Positions 18,959 through 29,522 of a stretch of DNA of 64,000 nt are shown one piece after another; the stretch's first letter is position 1; every line of letters starts with the position of its first letter. The stretch spans positions 260,940 to 324,939 of the forward strand of contig BGKB01000044.1 of assembly GCA_003116975.1 (NCBI GenBank), read 5' to 3'. This DNA comes from Aurantiochytrium sp. KH105 (taxonomy: Eukaryota > Sar > Bigyra > Thraustochytrida > Thraustochytriidae). A program made the position numbers and the translations under genes. A model generated the notes under the pieces. It did not search any database, was not told the origin of the DNA, and saw only the letters and a program-made list of their open reading frames with translations.

Positions 18959-20017
18959 TCATGGCAGAATAGCACCTGAGGTGACTGCACGCCTGTCATC
19001 CACGGGTTCACAAATTCTTGACGAGACATCAATCGCAATGTCCGCAAGCGACTTGCCGTCCATGCCCTCATAGAAGGTCTCGTCGCACACAGCGTCAAAA
19101 AACTTGGTGTTTGTGGCTCGTTCAATGCGGTAGCAGAGAATCGTCGGAGCGCGAGGACCCAGGCGATCAAGCATGTTCTGCTTGAGCTCAACGTAATTAC
19201 GCCAGTGGTCCGGCTTGAGCAGCCGCCCGTCGCTCACAATGATAATGAAATTGGAAGGATCGGTGGAGCTCGAGCCGTCCGCAAGAGCATCGGCAACCTC
19301 CTCAAAAATGGGTGGAAACTTTGTGCCATATGCTCTCGAGCCCGCGCTGAGCGTTGCTCCTGCAACAAAGATACTCTCGAGGAGCAGACTTTGGTCGTGC
19401 CCTGCCGTGCTGTCGATGTCGACGCGCTGCCACACCGACGTGCGATCAAGATCAAGGAGGCCAAGCCGCACAGACTCGTCGAATGGCAAGGCCTGAACGA
19501 ACTCGGCCGCGGCTCCATACGCTTGCAGAGCCGCGCGCATTGCAGGTCGTGGGTACCTGCGCGCGTACGTGCGGTCAACCGCAGTAATGACACGCGCCTT
19601 ACAGCCCTCTGCCAAAAAGTCGTAGCATCTCGACGCTGTGTCGCCATTTCCTCCGGCGACAGGGGCTTGAGCGCCCTCGGACGGTCGGCCTTCTCCCCAG
19701 CCCGGCTGTACCTCTGGGACATCGCCGGGAGCGAAAAAGCACGAGTACTCTGGGGGCTCAAAGCCGTCGTCAAATGAGAAACCAATGACTTTGTCCGCGC
19801 CATACGTCAGAACGCAGGAGTCAAGACCGTCCTGCTCGGTCACGATCTCCGCCGAGAGCTCGGAGTACAGATGCGGCAGGACCCTTCCCTCGCTGTCCGT
19901 GCAAAGACCTGCGTAGCTCACGCCGGCGTCATATCTCGGGGTCGTGACAACTTGCGACTCTACGATTCGCCCTGCGAAGGCAGCCATCACCACGGCAAGC
20001 ACCTTGACCTTCCCCAT
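18959..20017 (-). CDS. Secreted vWA-like protein (352 aa)
   Basis: The ATG at 20017 gives an N-terminus MGKVKVLAVVMAAFAGRIVES, a good signal peptide (basic n-region, hydrophobic core). The frame stays open to ATGs at 20206 and 20293, but that extension is Arg/Ser-rich; if used, the hydrophobic segment would be an internal anchor. The C-terminal two thirds look like a von Willebrand A fold: strand ARVITAVDRTY, a helix with AALQAYGAAAEFVQ, strand VRLGLLDLD, strand NFIIIVSDGR, then TILCYRIE. The usual DxSxS metal site is not seen; the equivalent segment reads VDRTYAR. Several cysteines fit an extracellular location. It may be an adhesion or wall protein, but only the fold is supported. Confidence 0.6.
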   Translation of the reverse strand: MGKVKVLAVVMAAFAGRIVESQVVTTPRYDAGVSYAGLCTDSEGRVLPHLYSELSAEIVTEQDGLDSCVLTYGADKVIGFSFDDGFEPPEYSCFFAPGDVPEVQPGWGEGRPSEGAQAPVAGGNGDTASRCYDFLAEGCKARVITAVDRTYARRYPRPAMRAALQAYGAAAEFVQALPFDESVRLGLLDLDRTSVWQRVDIDSTAGHDQSLLLESIFVAGATLSAGSRAYGTKFPPIFEEVADALADGSSSTDPSNFIIIVSDGRLLKPDHWRNYVELKQNMLDRLGPRAPTILCYRIERATNTKFFDAVCDETFYEGMDGKSLADIAIDVSSRICEPVDDRRAVTSGAILP

Positions 20018-20984
20018 GAATTGTCCTGCAGGCCACGGGCCCTTGGCCGCCTCGCGTCGCGCGGCGACCCTCGCCGCGGAGCCCTCCTCCTTGCTCTGCT
20101 GGCCATGCGCCAGCGCATTCATTCTCGCGTCGCCTCGGGGCAGCATCCTCGACCTCGACCTCGACCTCGAGGCGCGTGCAGCGGGATGTCTGGCCTGCCC
20201 ACTCATTTTGGTTCTGCTCCCAAGCTCTAGCTGAGCTCGCGAGCTATTTTTCTCGTCTGCACTGCGCGTGCACCAACCAAGCGACCGGCTCATCTTCTAC
20301 TACTACTACTACTCCTACCACTTCCCCTACCACCATGATCCCGAGCGCAAACACATTCGCGAGCACGCACGCGCCAGGCCTCCTCCTCGCCCGCGCTCGC
20401 TCGCTCGCTCGCTCGCTCGCTTGCTTGCTTGCCAGCTCCCGCACTTTATCGACTCCATGCCCTCGCTCGCCACTTATGCGCGACCCCGCTGAGCGTCGAA
20501 GAAGCAAGCTGAGCCCTGCAGCCTCACGGTCTCCGTCTCGGTCACGGTCTCGGGCTCGGGCTCGGACTCGGGCATCTTATCTCATCTTATCTCAGCTCAG
20601 CTCAGCCCATCTCATCTCAACTCAACTCATCTCTCGTCGTCCTCGCCGTGGCCGCCGCCGCCTCCCGGACGCCCGCAGGCGCGCGCGAGTACGGGTCAAG
20701 CCGGGCGTGCAGGCAAGCCGAGTGCGCGTCCCCGCGCCGCCAGGGGCGCTGCACGCGGTCCCGCACGCTGACGGCGGCGTCGATGTGAGGGAGTGAGCGA
20801 TGAGCTCGCGGGAGTGGCGGCCAAGATGGCGGTCCTTCTGATGAGCAGCAAGCAGGAGAGAAAGAAATGAAGAATCACAAAGAACAAAAGAAACAAAGAA
20901 GGGAGGAAAGAAGTCGCGCGAGGCGGGACTCGTTGCTGCTGTCGCGACGGTCGGTCTTGGCTCTTCGAGTTAGTTTCTTTCCTC

Positions 20985-20986
20985 CT

Positions 20987-21018
<32 letters not shown>
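20985..21018. repeat. (TTTC)n microsatellite
   Basis: Eight or so consecutive TTTC units. Confidence 0.85.
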
Positions 21019-21019
<1 letters not shown>

Positions 21020-21501
21020 TCGCTGGCTCGCTGGGATCCACTTTGGCTGGCTGCAGCTGCTGGCAAGGCAGCTCTGGGCGCGGGTCTCGGACGGGCCCCG
21101 CGCAGACTCCGCCGCTGCTCCTTCTGAGCGCGGCTGCGGGTATGACTAGCGCCTTCGCGTGGCGGCTGGCGGAGGGCTTCGGGGTAACTTGCGGCGGCGC
21201 AAGGAGAGCGTCAGAGAGCAACGTCACTAGGGTCAAGTTTGCAAGATTAGGAGGAGACAGCACTGCGACAACGGATCGCAGTGTGGAGAGAGGGGGAAGG
21301 AAAGCGAACCCGGTCCCGGCTGCGGGGCCTGGACCGAGCACGCAGAGGAGGGATCTTGTGTGTGCGTGCTTGTGGCGACAGTGCCAAGCAGCCGGTCCCG
21401 GCCTGCCGGGTAACAAAGGCCGCCGTGGCACAGGCTAATCTTCTTTAGTGGTTAGAAAAGGCGGAAGGAAGTCCGTGGAGCCGGTCAGCACGTCTCGCGA
21501 A

Positions 21502-21551
21502 CCAGCAAGCAGCCTGGCTGCAGCCCGGCTGCTTGCTGGCAGCCGGGCTGC
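21502..21551 (-). terminator. Two alternative hairpins just downstream of a minus-strand gene
   Basis: CCAGCAAGCAGCC (21502-21514) pairs with GGCTGCTTGCTGG (21527-21539). GCAGCCCGGCTGC (21520-21532) pairs with GCAGCCGGGCTGC (21539-21551). Both are perfect 13-base stems and share the middle arm, so they exclude each other. They start 14 bases past the stop of the gene ending at 21565, so they would lie in its 3' UTR. A role in 3'-end formation is inferred. Confidence 0.4.
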
Positions 21552-21564
21552 TGCGGCAAAAAGT

Positions 21565-23736
21565 TCATCTCACTCTGTTTTGCTTCGAAGACGAGGAGGA
21601 GGAGGCGGCAGGCCAGCCGACCTGGATTTCATGGTGAAGCGTGCCATTAATCCGAACCTTGGCTTGTATCCGCCCCGTCAGCTCCCTCACTTGGTAGCGG
21701 ATCTGAAGGATTTTATTGGTCATCTGCGGGTAACATGGGTCGCCAAAGATTTCAACGAGGCTCTCATTGGTGTCAATCGACAGCGTACGGCCGCCACACT
21801 GACGGACACGGTCCTCTATGATACTCTGCACATTGAACTGCTTGCTCGTATCGGTCGGATGCCCGTAAATCGCAGCGTGGATGAGAATCGAAGGCGTCAC
21901 GGGCCGCGCGTCCACGTGCGCGCTTTCGCGAAAACAGTAACTTGAGTCCGTCTGCAACTTGATCTCTCGCAGAATGCCATTGGCACGGAGCTCCACGTGA
22001 AGCAAGAGGTCCTGCGCTCCGAATCGCGCCTTCCAGGCATCTGCATTGGCAATGGGGGCCAACGCGTCAAAGACGTTCTCACCAGCACGAAACTCAAGTC
22101 GATCTCCGCCTTCTGCAGCAATGATCGCTCGCACGTAGTCAGAGACATCCAACGTCAAGTCGTCAACATCGTGTACAGACGTCCGTCTGCGTCGCCCTTT
22201 CCGGGATTCCCCTTGCTGGGCGCCCATGATCAGAACGGGAACTTTGTTGTCCGTTTTCCTGATCGTATTGCGCCCGAGCGTGGACTTGGGAGACAGTTTC
22301 GCCCCGTTGATGACTAAATTCGGACCGACGATTGGCGCTGCGACATGAACGGCGTTCACCAAATGACCATGCGCCTCGGGCGCAAGAATCTCACCCTCGC
22401 GTGCGTCCACCTTGAACGTGACTTTAAAGACGCGCTCAATCGCTTTTGTCGGGTCACCGAAAATATCGTTCAGGAGGTCTTCAGGCGTGAGTCGCAGATA
22501 CTGTCCACGGCCGCGCAGATCCACCAGTCCTTGCACCTTTTCCGTCACATTAAAGGAGCGTAAAAAGTCGTGCGAGTGGCCGTACAAAGCCTTGATGATC
22601 GTCAAACGCGACCGGACGCTTGGCGACTGACCGGCGACGGCTGTACGCTTTGTTGATGCGACAGGCGGAACCTCGATGACGATCGGTTCACTCAACCCAA
22701 AATCCTCCTCGTCCATGATACGAGCAGACACTTCTCCGATGGCGCCTTGCAGGCAATACCGAATACGAAGGAACTTGGCCTCCCCGGGACAAGGGTCTAA
22801 TGGTTCATTGCAGCGCGGAGCAAGCAATTCGAGCACGTTGACGTCGTCTGGAACGAATATTCGCATCCCTCCGTACGTGCTTAGGATCTCCTGCAGAGGC
22901 AAGCGGACGTCCCGGGCTTTGTCAGGTTCGGTACGATGGCCAATCATTGCTACGAGTATGGAGAGTGGCGCCTTGGAGAGAGACATAAGCGCCTGAAAGG
23001 ACTCCTTCAGCCAGAGTCTCCGACCGGGTGCCTGCTCAGCAATATTGATCCCAAACGTGGGTTCCAGGATGTTGGCAATAATTTCAGTGCTCAAAGGGTC
23101 TTTTTTTAGCATGCCTTTTTGCTCGCGCCGCAACCAAACCTGTCTTGCACGTTCCAGCACGACCGTGTCCGCAGCCTCCAAGTTAGTTCGTTGCTCGAGA
23201 CGCTTACTCGCTTCGACAATCTCGTCATGAGTCAGCTTGTGAATCTTCGCCTCTTCCTCCTCTTCGTCGGGATTGTCAAGCTGGATCTCGTGAACCTCTG
23301 TGTACGGTTCTTCGAAGCGACCGTAAGTCAGCTTGCCAAATTTGTTGACGATTCGGTTGTGGCCTTTGCACAGGTCTGTGCGCCCCACGCGTCGTCTCTC
23401 GCAACGACGCGACGCCCCGTTCAACTTTATTCTTGCAGCGCAAAGTGGGTATGGTAGCTTGTCGGCAATAAGAGGATGTGGCGTTGGGATGGACAGTGCC
23501 GACGGCGGCGGAACATTATACTCGCAGAGCGGACACTGCTGATACATGTACCTCGATGGTTGAGATGGAAAGGAGATGAGCTTGCCGCAATTTCGACATC
23601 GTTCTGAAGCCTTGAGCTCAGATACTTGTCTCCGCAATGACGTATCTCCTCTCGCCTGCCTTCGATTTGCCCTTCGCGTCCGCTGCTCTTGCGCGACCTT
23701 GCTTTCCGGTCTCCTCAGCTGCAATTCTTCGGCCAT
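21565..23736 (-). CDS. Zinc-ribbon protein with DnaJC11-C-terminal-like (DUF3395-like) repeats (723 aa)
   Basis: A basic N-terminus is followed by a zinc ribbon (CRNC at 47-50, CPLC at 68-71) and a second Cys/His cluster (C99, C112, C123, H126) resembling the C3Hc3H potential DNA-binding motif. From about residue 255 the protein repeats one module of 80-100 residues four times: a strand and turn (ALYGHSHD, AAIYGHPTDT, AMIGHRTEP), a V/L-rich amphipathic stretch, then a Phe-Gly-Asp-Pro-like segment and a final V-x-Y-x-V strand. The copies near 395-475 and 630-705 are clearest (NDIFGDPTKAIERVFKVTF; VEIFGDPCYPQMTNKILQIRY). This resembles the C-terminal domain of DnaJ homologue C11, but no J domain is present. 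Function unknown. Confidence 0.6.
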   Translation of the reverse strand: MAEELQLRRPESKVAQEQRTRRANRRQARGDTSLRRQVSELKASERCRNCGKLISFPSQPSRYMYQQCPLCEYNVPPPSALSIPTPHPLIADKLPYPLCAARIKLNGASRRCERRRVGRTDLCKGHNRIVNKFGKLTYGRFEEPYTEVHEIQLDNPDEEEEEAKIHKLTHDEIVEASKRLEQRTNLEAADTVVLERARQVWLRREQKGMLKKDPLSTEIIANILEPTFGINIAEQAPGRRLWLKESFQALMSLSKAPLSILVAMIGHRTEPDKARDVRLPLQEILSTYGGMRIFVPDDVNVLELLAPRCNEPLDPCPGEAKFLRIRYCLQGAIGEVSARIMDEEDFGLSEPIVIEVPPVASTKRTAVAGQSPSVRSRLTIIKALYGHSHDFLRSFNVTEKVQGLVDLRGRGQYLRLTPEDLLNDIFGDPTKAIERVFKVTFKVDAREGEILAPEAHGHLVNAVHVAAPIVGPNLVINGAKLSPKSTLGRNTIRKTDNKVPVLIMGAQQGESRKGRRRRTSVHDVDDLTLDVSDYVRAIIAAEGGDRLEFRAGENVFDALAPIANADAWKARFGAQDLLLHVELRANGILREIKLQTDSSYCFRESAHVDARPVTPSILIHAAIYGHPTDTSKQFNVQSIIEDRVRQCGGRTLSIDTNESLVEIFGDPCYPQMTNKILQIRYQVRELTGRIQAKVRINGTLHHEIQVGWPAASSSSSSKQNRVR

Positions 23737-24192
23737 GCTGCCTTCCGTCTCTCACGCGGTCGACCCGCCTAACCCCACCGAGTCGCGTCGTGCAACGTAG
23801 AATTGCTTGCTTGGCAACGCCACGCGTTGGGATCAGCTTGTCAATCGGCGCGGAGTTCCGGATCCTCTCGTCAACCTCGAGCCAAGTCAAGCCAACCAAG
23901 AGGAGACGCAAAAGAAAAAAAGTAAATAGAAAAGCCGAGCTCGAACTATAAGCTTAGACTATCGCAAATGCATGTCGAGTCGACGTACCCAAGGCGCGCA
24001 TTCGGTGCGCACCGATCGAGCACCAGGCTGCCGAGTGAGACTGGTGGGAATACAAAAGTAAAAGTACACATAAGTGAAAATATACGCGACTCGGACTTTG
24101 GGGCCGAGCGAAGTGGTCTTCGGGAAAAAAAAAAGTGTAACGGATAGGCCTAGTCATGCATACATCTTTACGTGCTATTGGGGTCTAAACAG
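23737..24192. other. Intergenic region with a TAGGCCTA site
   Basis: Upstream of the zinc-ribbon gene and downstream of the FOP-like gene, both on minus. AT-richer around 23900-24150. No gene seen. Confidence 0.5.
24145..24152. promoter_or_regulatory. TAGGCCTA palindromic octamer
   Basis: Exact copy of the octamer found in several other intergenic regions of the window. It lies about 410 bases upstream of the start at 23736 and just past the FOP-like stop. Function inferred only. Confidence 0.3.
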
Positions 24193-25782
24193 TTAGTCTG
24201 AACCGAAGACATCATCACACACCGATTCGAGCGTGGAATTGTCTACGCCGTGCTCCACAGTTTCCACGATTTGCTCATCGAGATCAATTTTAATGTGAGC
24301 GGTTGGCGCGTCATCATGCTCTACAGAAACAAGATCTGATGTGCCCGACTTTGCAGAAAGAGCGCTCTCAACGGAGGAAACGCTTTCGACCTCGGACGGA
24401 ATGCTCATCTGTTCGTCGCCGTCCAGGTCCAGGTCATCACCCTGCGCTTCGTCTTCTTCGTCGCCACCTGACTCCTCTTCAAAGTCTTCCTCGAAATCCT
24501 CCCCATAATCTTCTTCATCCTCATCTTCGTCCTCGTCCTCGTCCTCGCCATCGTCACCGAATTTTTTCTCGTTATCCTCGTCACCAGACAATTCATGGCT
24601 CTTCTCACCAAACACATCTTCAAGCTCACTATGATCATCGTTCTCGACGACAAAGTCTTCTGACGTGCTGAGGTTGTCATGGGCATCCTCATCATTAGAC
24701 TTTACGTCGTGGCCTTCCTCAGCATCTTCTCCTTCGCTTGGGTTGTCTAGCTCATCCATTTCGACTTCATCTTCGCGTCCAAGGAGGCCCACATCCTCCT
24801 CGTTCAGTTCCTCAGACCCCATCTGAGTAGAAGCGCCGGTTTTGGCCATGGAAGGTGCTCCAGAGAGATTGATGCCAACGTCCTCGTCGGAATTGAACGA
24901 TGCGTCGAACGAGAAACCGCTTTGTTCGTCTTCATTGGGAGAAGCGTTTCCTTGGCGGGGGGACGATGCGACCGGAGATATGAGCCCAGCAGACTCCACC
25001 AAGGAAGACGAGCCAGCTCCTGCAAGAGCAGGTCTTGCAGGAATGTCGTTTCGCGTGTCTCCTTCGATTTTGGAAACTTCATTGCCAAAATCTACCTCTT
25101 GCTCTTGGTCCATCAACGCGTCTTCTTGCTCCTTGTCCTGGTCAGCCATGCTAAATTCGCTAGCCTCATCGTGTTGCGAAAACGAATGTGATTCTCCGTG
25201 TGCCATATCTTGATCATCCTGAGCATGTTCATCGATATCAGAAACGTCGTTGTCGAGACCTTCCTCTTGCTCTTGGTCCATCAACGCGTCTTCTTGCTCC
25301 TTGTCCTGGTCAGCCATGCTAAATTCGCTAGCCTCATCGTGTTGCGAAAACGAATGTGATTCTCCGTGTGCCATATCTTGATCATCCTGAGCATGTTCAT
25401 CGATATCAGAAACGTCGTTGTCGAGACCTTCCTCTTGCTCTTGGTCCATCAAAGCGTCTTCTTGCTCCTTGTCCTGGTCAGCAATACTGAATTCGCTAGA
25501 CTCATCGTGTTGTGAGATTGAATGAGAGTCCCCATGTGACATCTCTTGGTCATCCTGGGCACATTCATCGATCTCAGAAACGTCGTTGCCGAGAACCTCC
25601 TCTTCATCTTGGTTCATCGAAGCGTCTTCTTGCTCCTTGTCCTGGTCATCGATACCGAATTCGCTGGACTGTTCATTTTGTGAGATCGAATGAGAATTTT
25701 CAAGTGACATTGAATCCTCATGCGACATCGAATATTCGTCTTGAACAATGCCAGAAGCTTGGTCTTTCTCTAGACCTCTGTC

Positions 25783-25829
<47 letters not shown>

Positions 25830-28815
25830 TTTCACTCTCGCGCGCGTCTTCTCTTCCCTGATTTGCCACATCGACATCGTTAGACTCCTCGTGTGATGCT
25901 GAGAGAAGCCCATCGTGCGACCTGCTATTCTTGCTATCATTGTCTTCGTCGCTTGCGATACTGTCCACTCCATCGCCAGCATCTTCGGCATCGCTAGCAC
26001 TGTCTTCTTCGTCTTCACCTTCATCTTCACTATTCATTTGTCCCATTGCGATATCATGCAAATGATCGACAGAAGCTTCGGTCATGGAATGTTCGGCGAC
26101 ACTTTCCACTCCAACGTCGCTATCCTCCTCATTCGCGTTCTCACTGGCTTCAACTCGCCCTGAAGCCGGTTCTTTCGATGCAAAGGTAACACCAAACGTC
26201 TCGTCCTCGGAGTCGAAATCGCTATTAAATCCCTCTGGTGATGCAGAAGGTTTCTCATCCTCAAATGATAAGGCCACAGATCTACGGGCCGATTGTTTGG
26301 TCTGCTCTTCGGACAACTTGGTTTGCTCCGTTGCAACATTCGATGCTCCAAGACTTACTCCAAAATCCTCACCGTCGGAATCGAACGAGGCATCGAAACC
26401 CTGTGTGGCCAGTGGTGGCACTGGAGCAGCCGCTGCTTGCGTGCGAACGGGTGACAGTGAAGCTACAGACTGACTATCCTCCTTCTTTGACGAGTGAGAC
26501 TCATCGTCCAAGTCGCCAACATCATTCTCCTCGGTGTCCAAACCCATCAGGCCATTGTTGTCAGATACCTCCGAGTCAACTTCGAAGTCGTCAACGTCAG
26601 ACGCAGCTGAAGCAGAATCAGAAACTGAGCCCTCCGCTGCCTTTTCCTGAGCAAACGTGTTTACCATACTCCCTTGAGCTGAGCTCCGACTCGCGGGAGA
26701 TAAGCCTTGATCAACGGCCTTTTCTTGACTGCTGCTGCTACTCAATCCGTCTTCATTCTCGCCGAAACTCTCGGACGAAATGGCGTCGATTGCGCCCAGA
26801 GTCTTTGGTTGGTCGGCAAAAGTTGAGGAATTTGGGCTGGAAGACTTCACAGCTTCGTGTGTAGGAGAGCCAAAACTACTCAGAGATTTCTCGCTCAAGG
26901 TCGTAGGCTTTGCCTCTTTGTGAGAGAAAACCGCCGAAGACGCAAGGCTCGAGGCGTCTGAGGAATTTTGTTCAAGAGCGGATGGAACCGCAAGGTCACT
27001 CAATGGCCGTGTGCTCGTAGCCCCGGCGCCATCGACCTTGAAAGAGTTTAGTGATTGTCCATCTTCGGCCAAAGGAGACCCCGACAGAGACTCAGCACCA
27101 AAAGATTCGGCGGGTTTCTTACCTGGAAGGACATGTACGGCTGGAACAGTCTCCGCAGGTGTTGCGAGAGATCCTTCACCAGAGAGCTCTTCTGCGTCAA
27201 CACTATGCGAGTTCAGAGCTTCATCGAGTGGAGAAACAACGGAGTCGACTGCAATGGACCCGCCCAACACATCTCGGCCAGAAGATGCTACTGACCCTGA
27301 CGATGAAGCGACCTTGCCCCGAGACTTTGCTTCATGAGGGGATGAAAAGAACGACTGTTCGCCGATTGACCCCAAAGAGCTCTGCTCCAAGTGCAAATTG
27401 TGCGTCGTTGCAGCGTGATCCTCATTGTCAGGCGTAGGAGGAGTTGTTGGCTGCTTTTCTGACGCCGAAGGACCAGAGACATCATGCTCAATTCCTGTCG
27501 TCGTGTGCTGAGCAGCACCTTCGTTGCTTGAGGACGCTACCGCATTGGGCGTTGCAAGACCATGAGACTCGTTTGAGCACGCCGAAGAAGGCGCTGCGTC
27601 CGCAATGCTGGACAACACTGATTCACTTTTGAGTGATGCGAGGCCTGGAGATGCCGCATCTGGACTGTCTTGATCCCGTGCGGTAAGAGATTGAGCGGTC
27701 TGGCTTTGTTCGGAGGCTGCATCATCCTCCTTGTCGTACGACGCAGAGGCACTGAGGCTTGCTGTGGAATGCATCTGATCGACAGCAGGCATGCTGCCAT
27801 CGTTGCTGACCGACTGATTCCCGACCTCGTTGCATGCCGAGGGAGAAGAGAGGGACCCATCCCAAATGTCTTTACCGGGTACTTTGTACTCCTTTTGCTC
27901 TTCTTCGATGTCCGACCGCCCAGAGTGCGGCGAGGAGAGGCTCTTGCGACCTCGCGCAAAACTTGGCGGGGTAGCTTCACCAAACGCCTCGGGCAGAACC
28001 CGTGACTTTGCGCTCGCAATCTCGCGCGTCACGGCCTCAGGAAGAGACGCGTTCGCAAGGTTCGCCATCATGACGGGTTTCGAGTCATGAGGCTTCTTGC
28101 CATGCAAGCCTGTGGAGTTCTGGGTGCGTGGCGAGGACCCGGGAGACTGTTTAGCCCCGCTGCGGGTCGAGGTACGCCCCGACCCCCCGGAGCGCGGCGA
28201 CCTGGCTGAGCGTGGCGAGCGTGGCGAGCGCAGCGAAGAGACAGAGGTCGACGAGGGCTTTGCCGGAGATCGCGGTGATACATTTGCAGACCCGGGACTC
28301 TTTGGCGTTCTACGCCCTCCAGAGTTGGGTTCCCGTGACCGCATGCCAGAAGCGCGACGATCGCCCATCGGCTTTGGCTCTGCGAGGCGTTCCAAGAGAA
28401 GATCCAGGAGAATTGGTCGTTCCGCCTCACGCGTTGAGGTCGATGCAAATCCGAGGTCTCGGGACAGCTGCTGCCGGCCAGGATATTCTGCCTGCGTCCA
28501 GGTCGCCTCGGGCATAAAGACCGAAAGGGTCCTGTCGAGTTCATAGAACTCAAAGAACTCATGCATGAGCGCGAGCAATAGCTTGCTCTCAGGGGAGCTT
28601 TTGATTTTCTGCACACGATAATTTTCCAAATACACGCCGTTTGCGCGTTCCTGCTCATCGAGAGCCGTGAAGACGGCTGCGCGAAGTTGAGCCCGGATCG
28701 TCCCAAGGACCCCCTTCGCCTCCAACGTTCGGGACACGATATGTTTGAGCTGGTCCAGCTGTTTCTCCTCCTCGTGCTCGCCCTCGGGCATCGTCTTGTG
28801 ACCATCCTGCTGCAT
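24193..28815 (-). CDS. FGFR1OP: FOP (FGFR1OP/CEP43)-like centrosomal protein with giant acidic repeat tail (1,540 aa)
   Basis: Residues about 21-125 match the N-terminal dimerisation/LisH region of FOP: LDQLKHIVSRTLEAKGVLG, AELRAAVF-like RAQLRAAVFTALDEQE, then LLLALMHEFFEFYELDRTLS and RQQLSRDLGF. FOP localises to centrosomes and basal bodies, where it works with CEP350 and in ciliogenesis. The remaining 1,400 residues are Ser/Asp/Glu-rich. They include a basic Ser-Pro-Arg stretch (about 185-245), three copies of a motif like FDSDGEDFGVSL (also FDSEDETFGVTF and FNSDEDVGINL), a poly-Asp run (DNA 25783-25830), four tandem 56-residue repeats (about 1017-1240) and a very acidic C-terminus. Normal FOP is about 400 residues, so the tail is lineage-specific. 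ATG at 28815; a second Met follows eight codons later. Confidence 0.8.
25095..25766 (-). repeat. Tandem 168-base (56-codon) repeats inside the FOP-like gene
   Basis: Four head-to-tail units of 168 bases starting at 25095, 25263, 25431 and 25599. The units at 25095-25262 and 25263-25430 appear identical base for base; the third and fourth diverge. Period 168 keeps the reading frame. Each encodes an acidic unit with a SHSxSQHDExSEF and DQDKEQEDA core. Confidence 0.9.
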
Positions 28816-29522
28816 CGTGCCTGCGCTCTTTCGCGCAGCGTCGCGCAGCGCAGTGCCGCTTGCCTTGCCTTGCCCTTCGCCCTTGAAGTTCTTCCCGCGG
28901 CCCAGACCGTGCGTCCGTTCGATCCTCCGGGCGCTCGTTCGCTCGCCCGTTCGAGCTCGCGCGCTGCAGGCCGCTGCGTCTCGGCCTCGCGCCTGCGTCG
29001 CGAGCTAGCGGGCACGCGGCGACGCTGCGCGCTTGCGGATTGCTGGCGCCCTTTTCTCGCGCAGGCTGGCGCTGCCTGAGCTAGTTGGCGATAGACAATC
29101 CTTCGCATGGCATGCATCATAACTGACCGTGACCGTTTCGGGCGTAGGACGGACTACCGGCCGCCTACCGGCAATTCTTTGGCGACACCAATTCTGCCGT
29201 CGTGGTGGGTGGCACTGGCACTCCACTTCGCAGCCTCGCCGTCTGTCGTGAGGCATTATGGCGCCCGCCCGGTGCATTTGCACAATTGGTGAAAGCTCGC
29301 TTGGTCGACTCGCCTTCGACGAAAAAGTCCTGCTGCATCAGGCAGAGAAGAGCTGTATCGTTGTTGCTTGTGTGTGAGTGAGTGTGCGGCATTCACCAAG
29401 AAATTGTTTGGCCTGCGTTTGGCTTGAGGTGTCGTGGCAAGGCAAGGTGTGACCCAATTTAGAATTTTGAAGAAAGCTCCGTGCTAAAAGCAAATAGTTA
29501 CTTTACAAATGGGTGTAGGCTA
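28816..29522. other. Intergenic region
   Basis: Upstream of the FOP-like gene and downstream of the small Ser-rich gene (both minus). GC-rich near 28820-29080, with a repeated ACCGGC element around 29155-29170. No gene is supported. Confidence 0.5.

Larger units (their letters stand above)
20294..21564. other. Repeat-rich intergenic region
   Basis: Between two minus-strand genes. Contains CTA/CTC triplets (about 20295), CGCT/TTGC runs (about 20395-20430), GGTCTCGGGCTCGG-type and CATCTCATCT-type runs (20530-20640), a TTTC repeat (20985-21018) and the paired hairpins at 21502-21551. Open frames in it are low complexity; no gene is supported. Confidence 0.55.

Noticed and set aside
20176..20796. 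Plus-strand 206-codon frame
   Set aside because: Translation of simple repeats (Leu/Ala/Arg/Ser runs); no family features.
28068..29120. 350-codon minus frame overlapping the FOP-like gene start
   Set aside because: Out of phase with the FOP domain and Arg-rich; a shadow frame.
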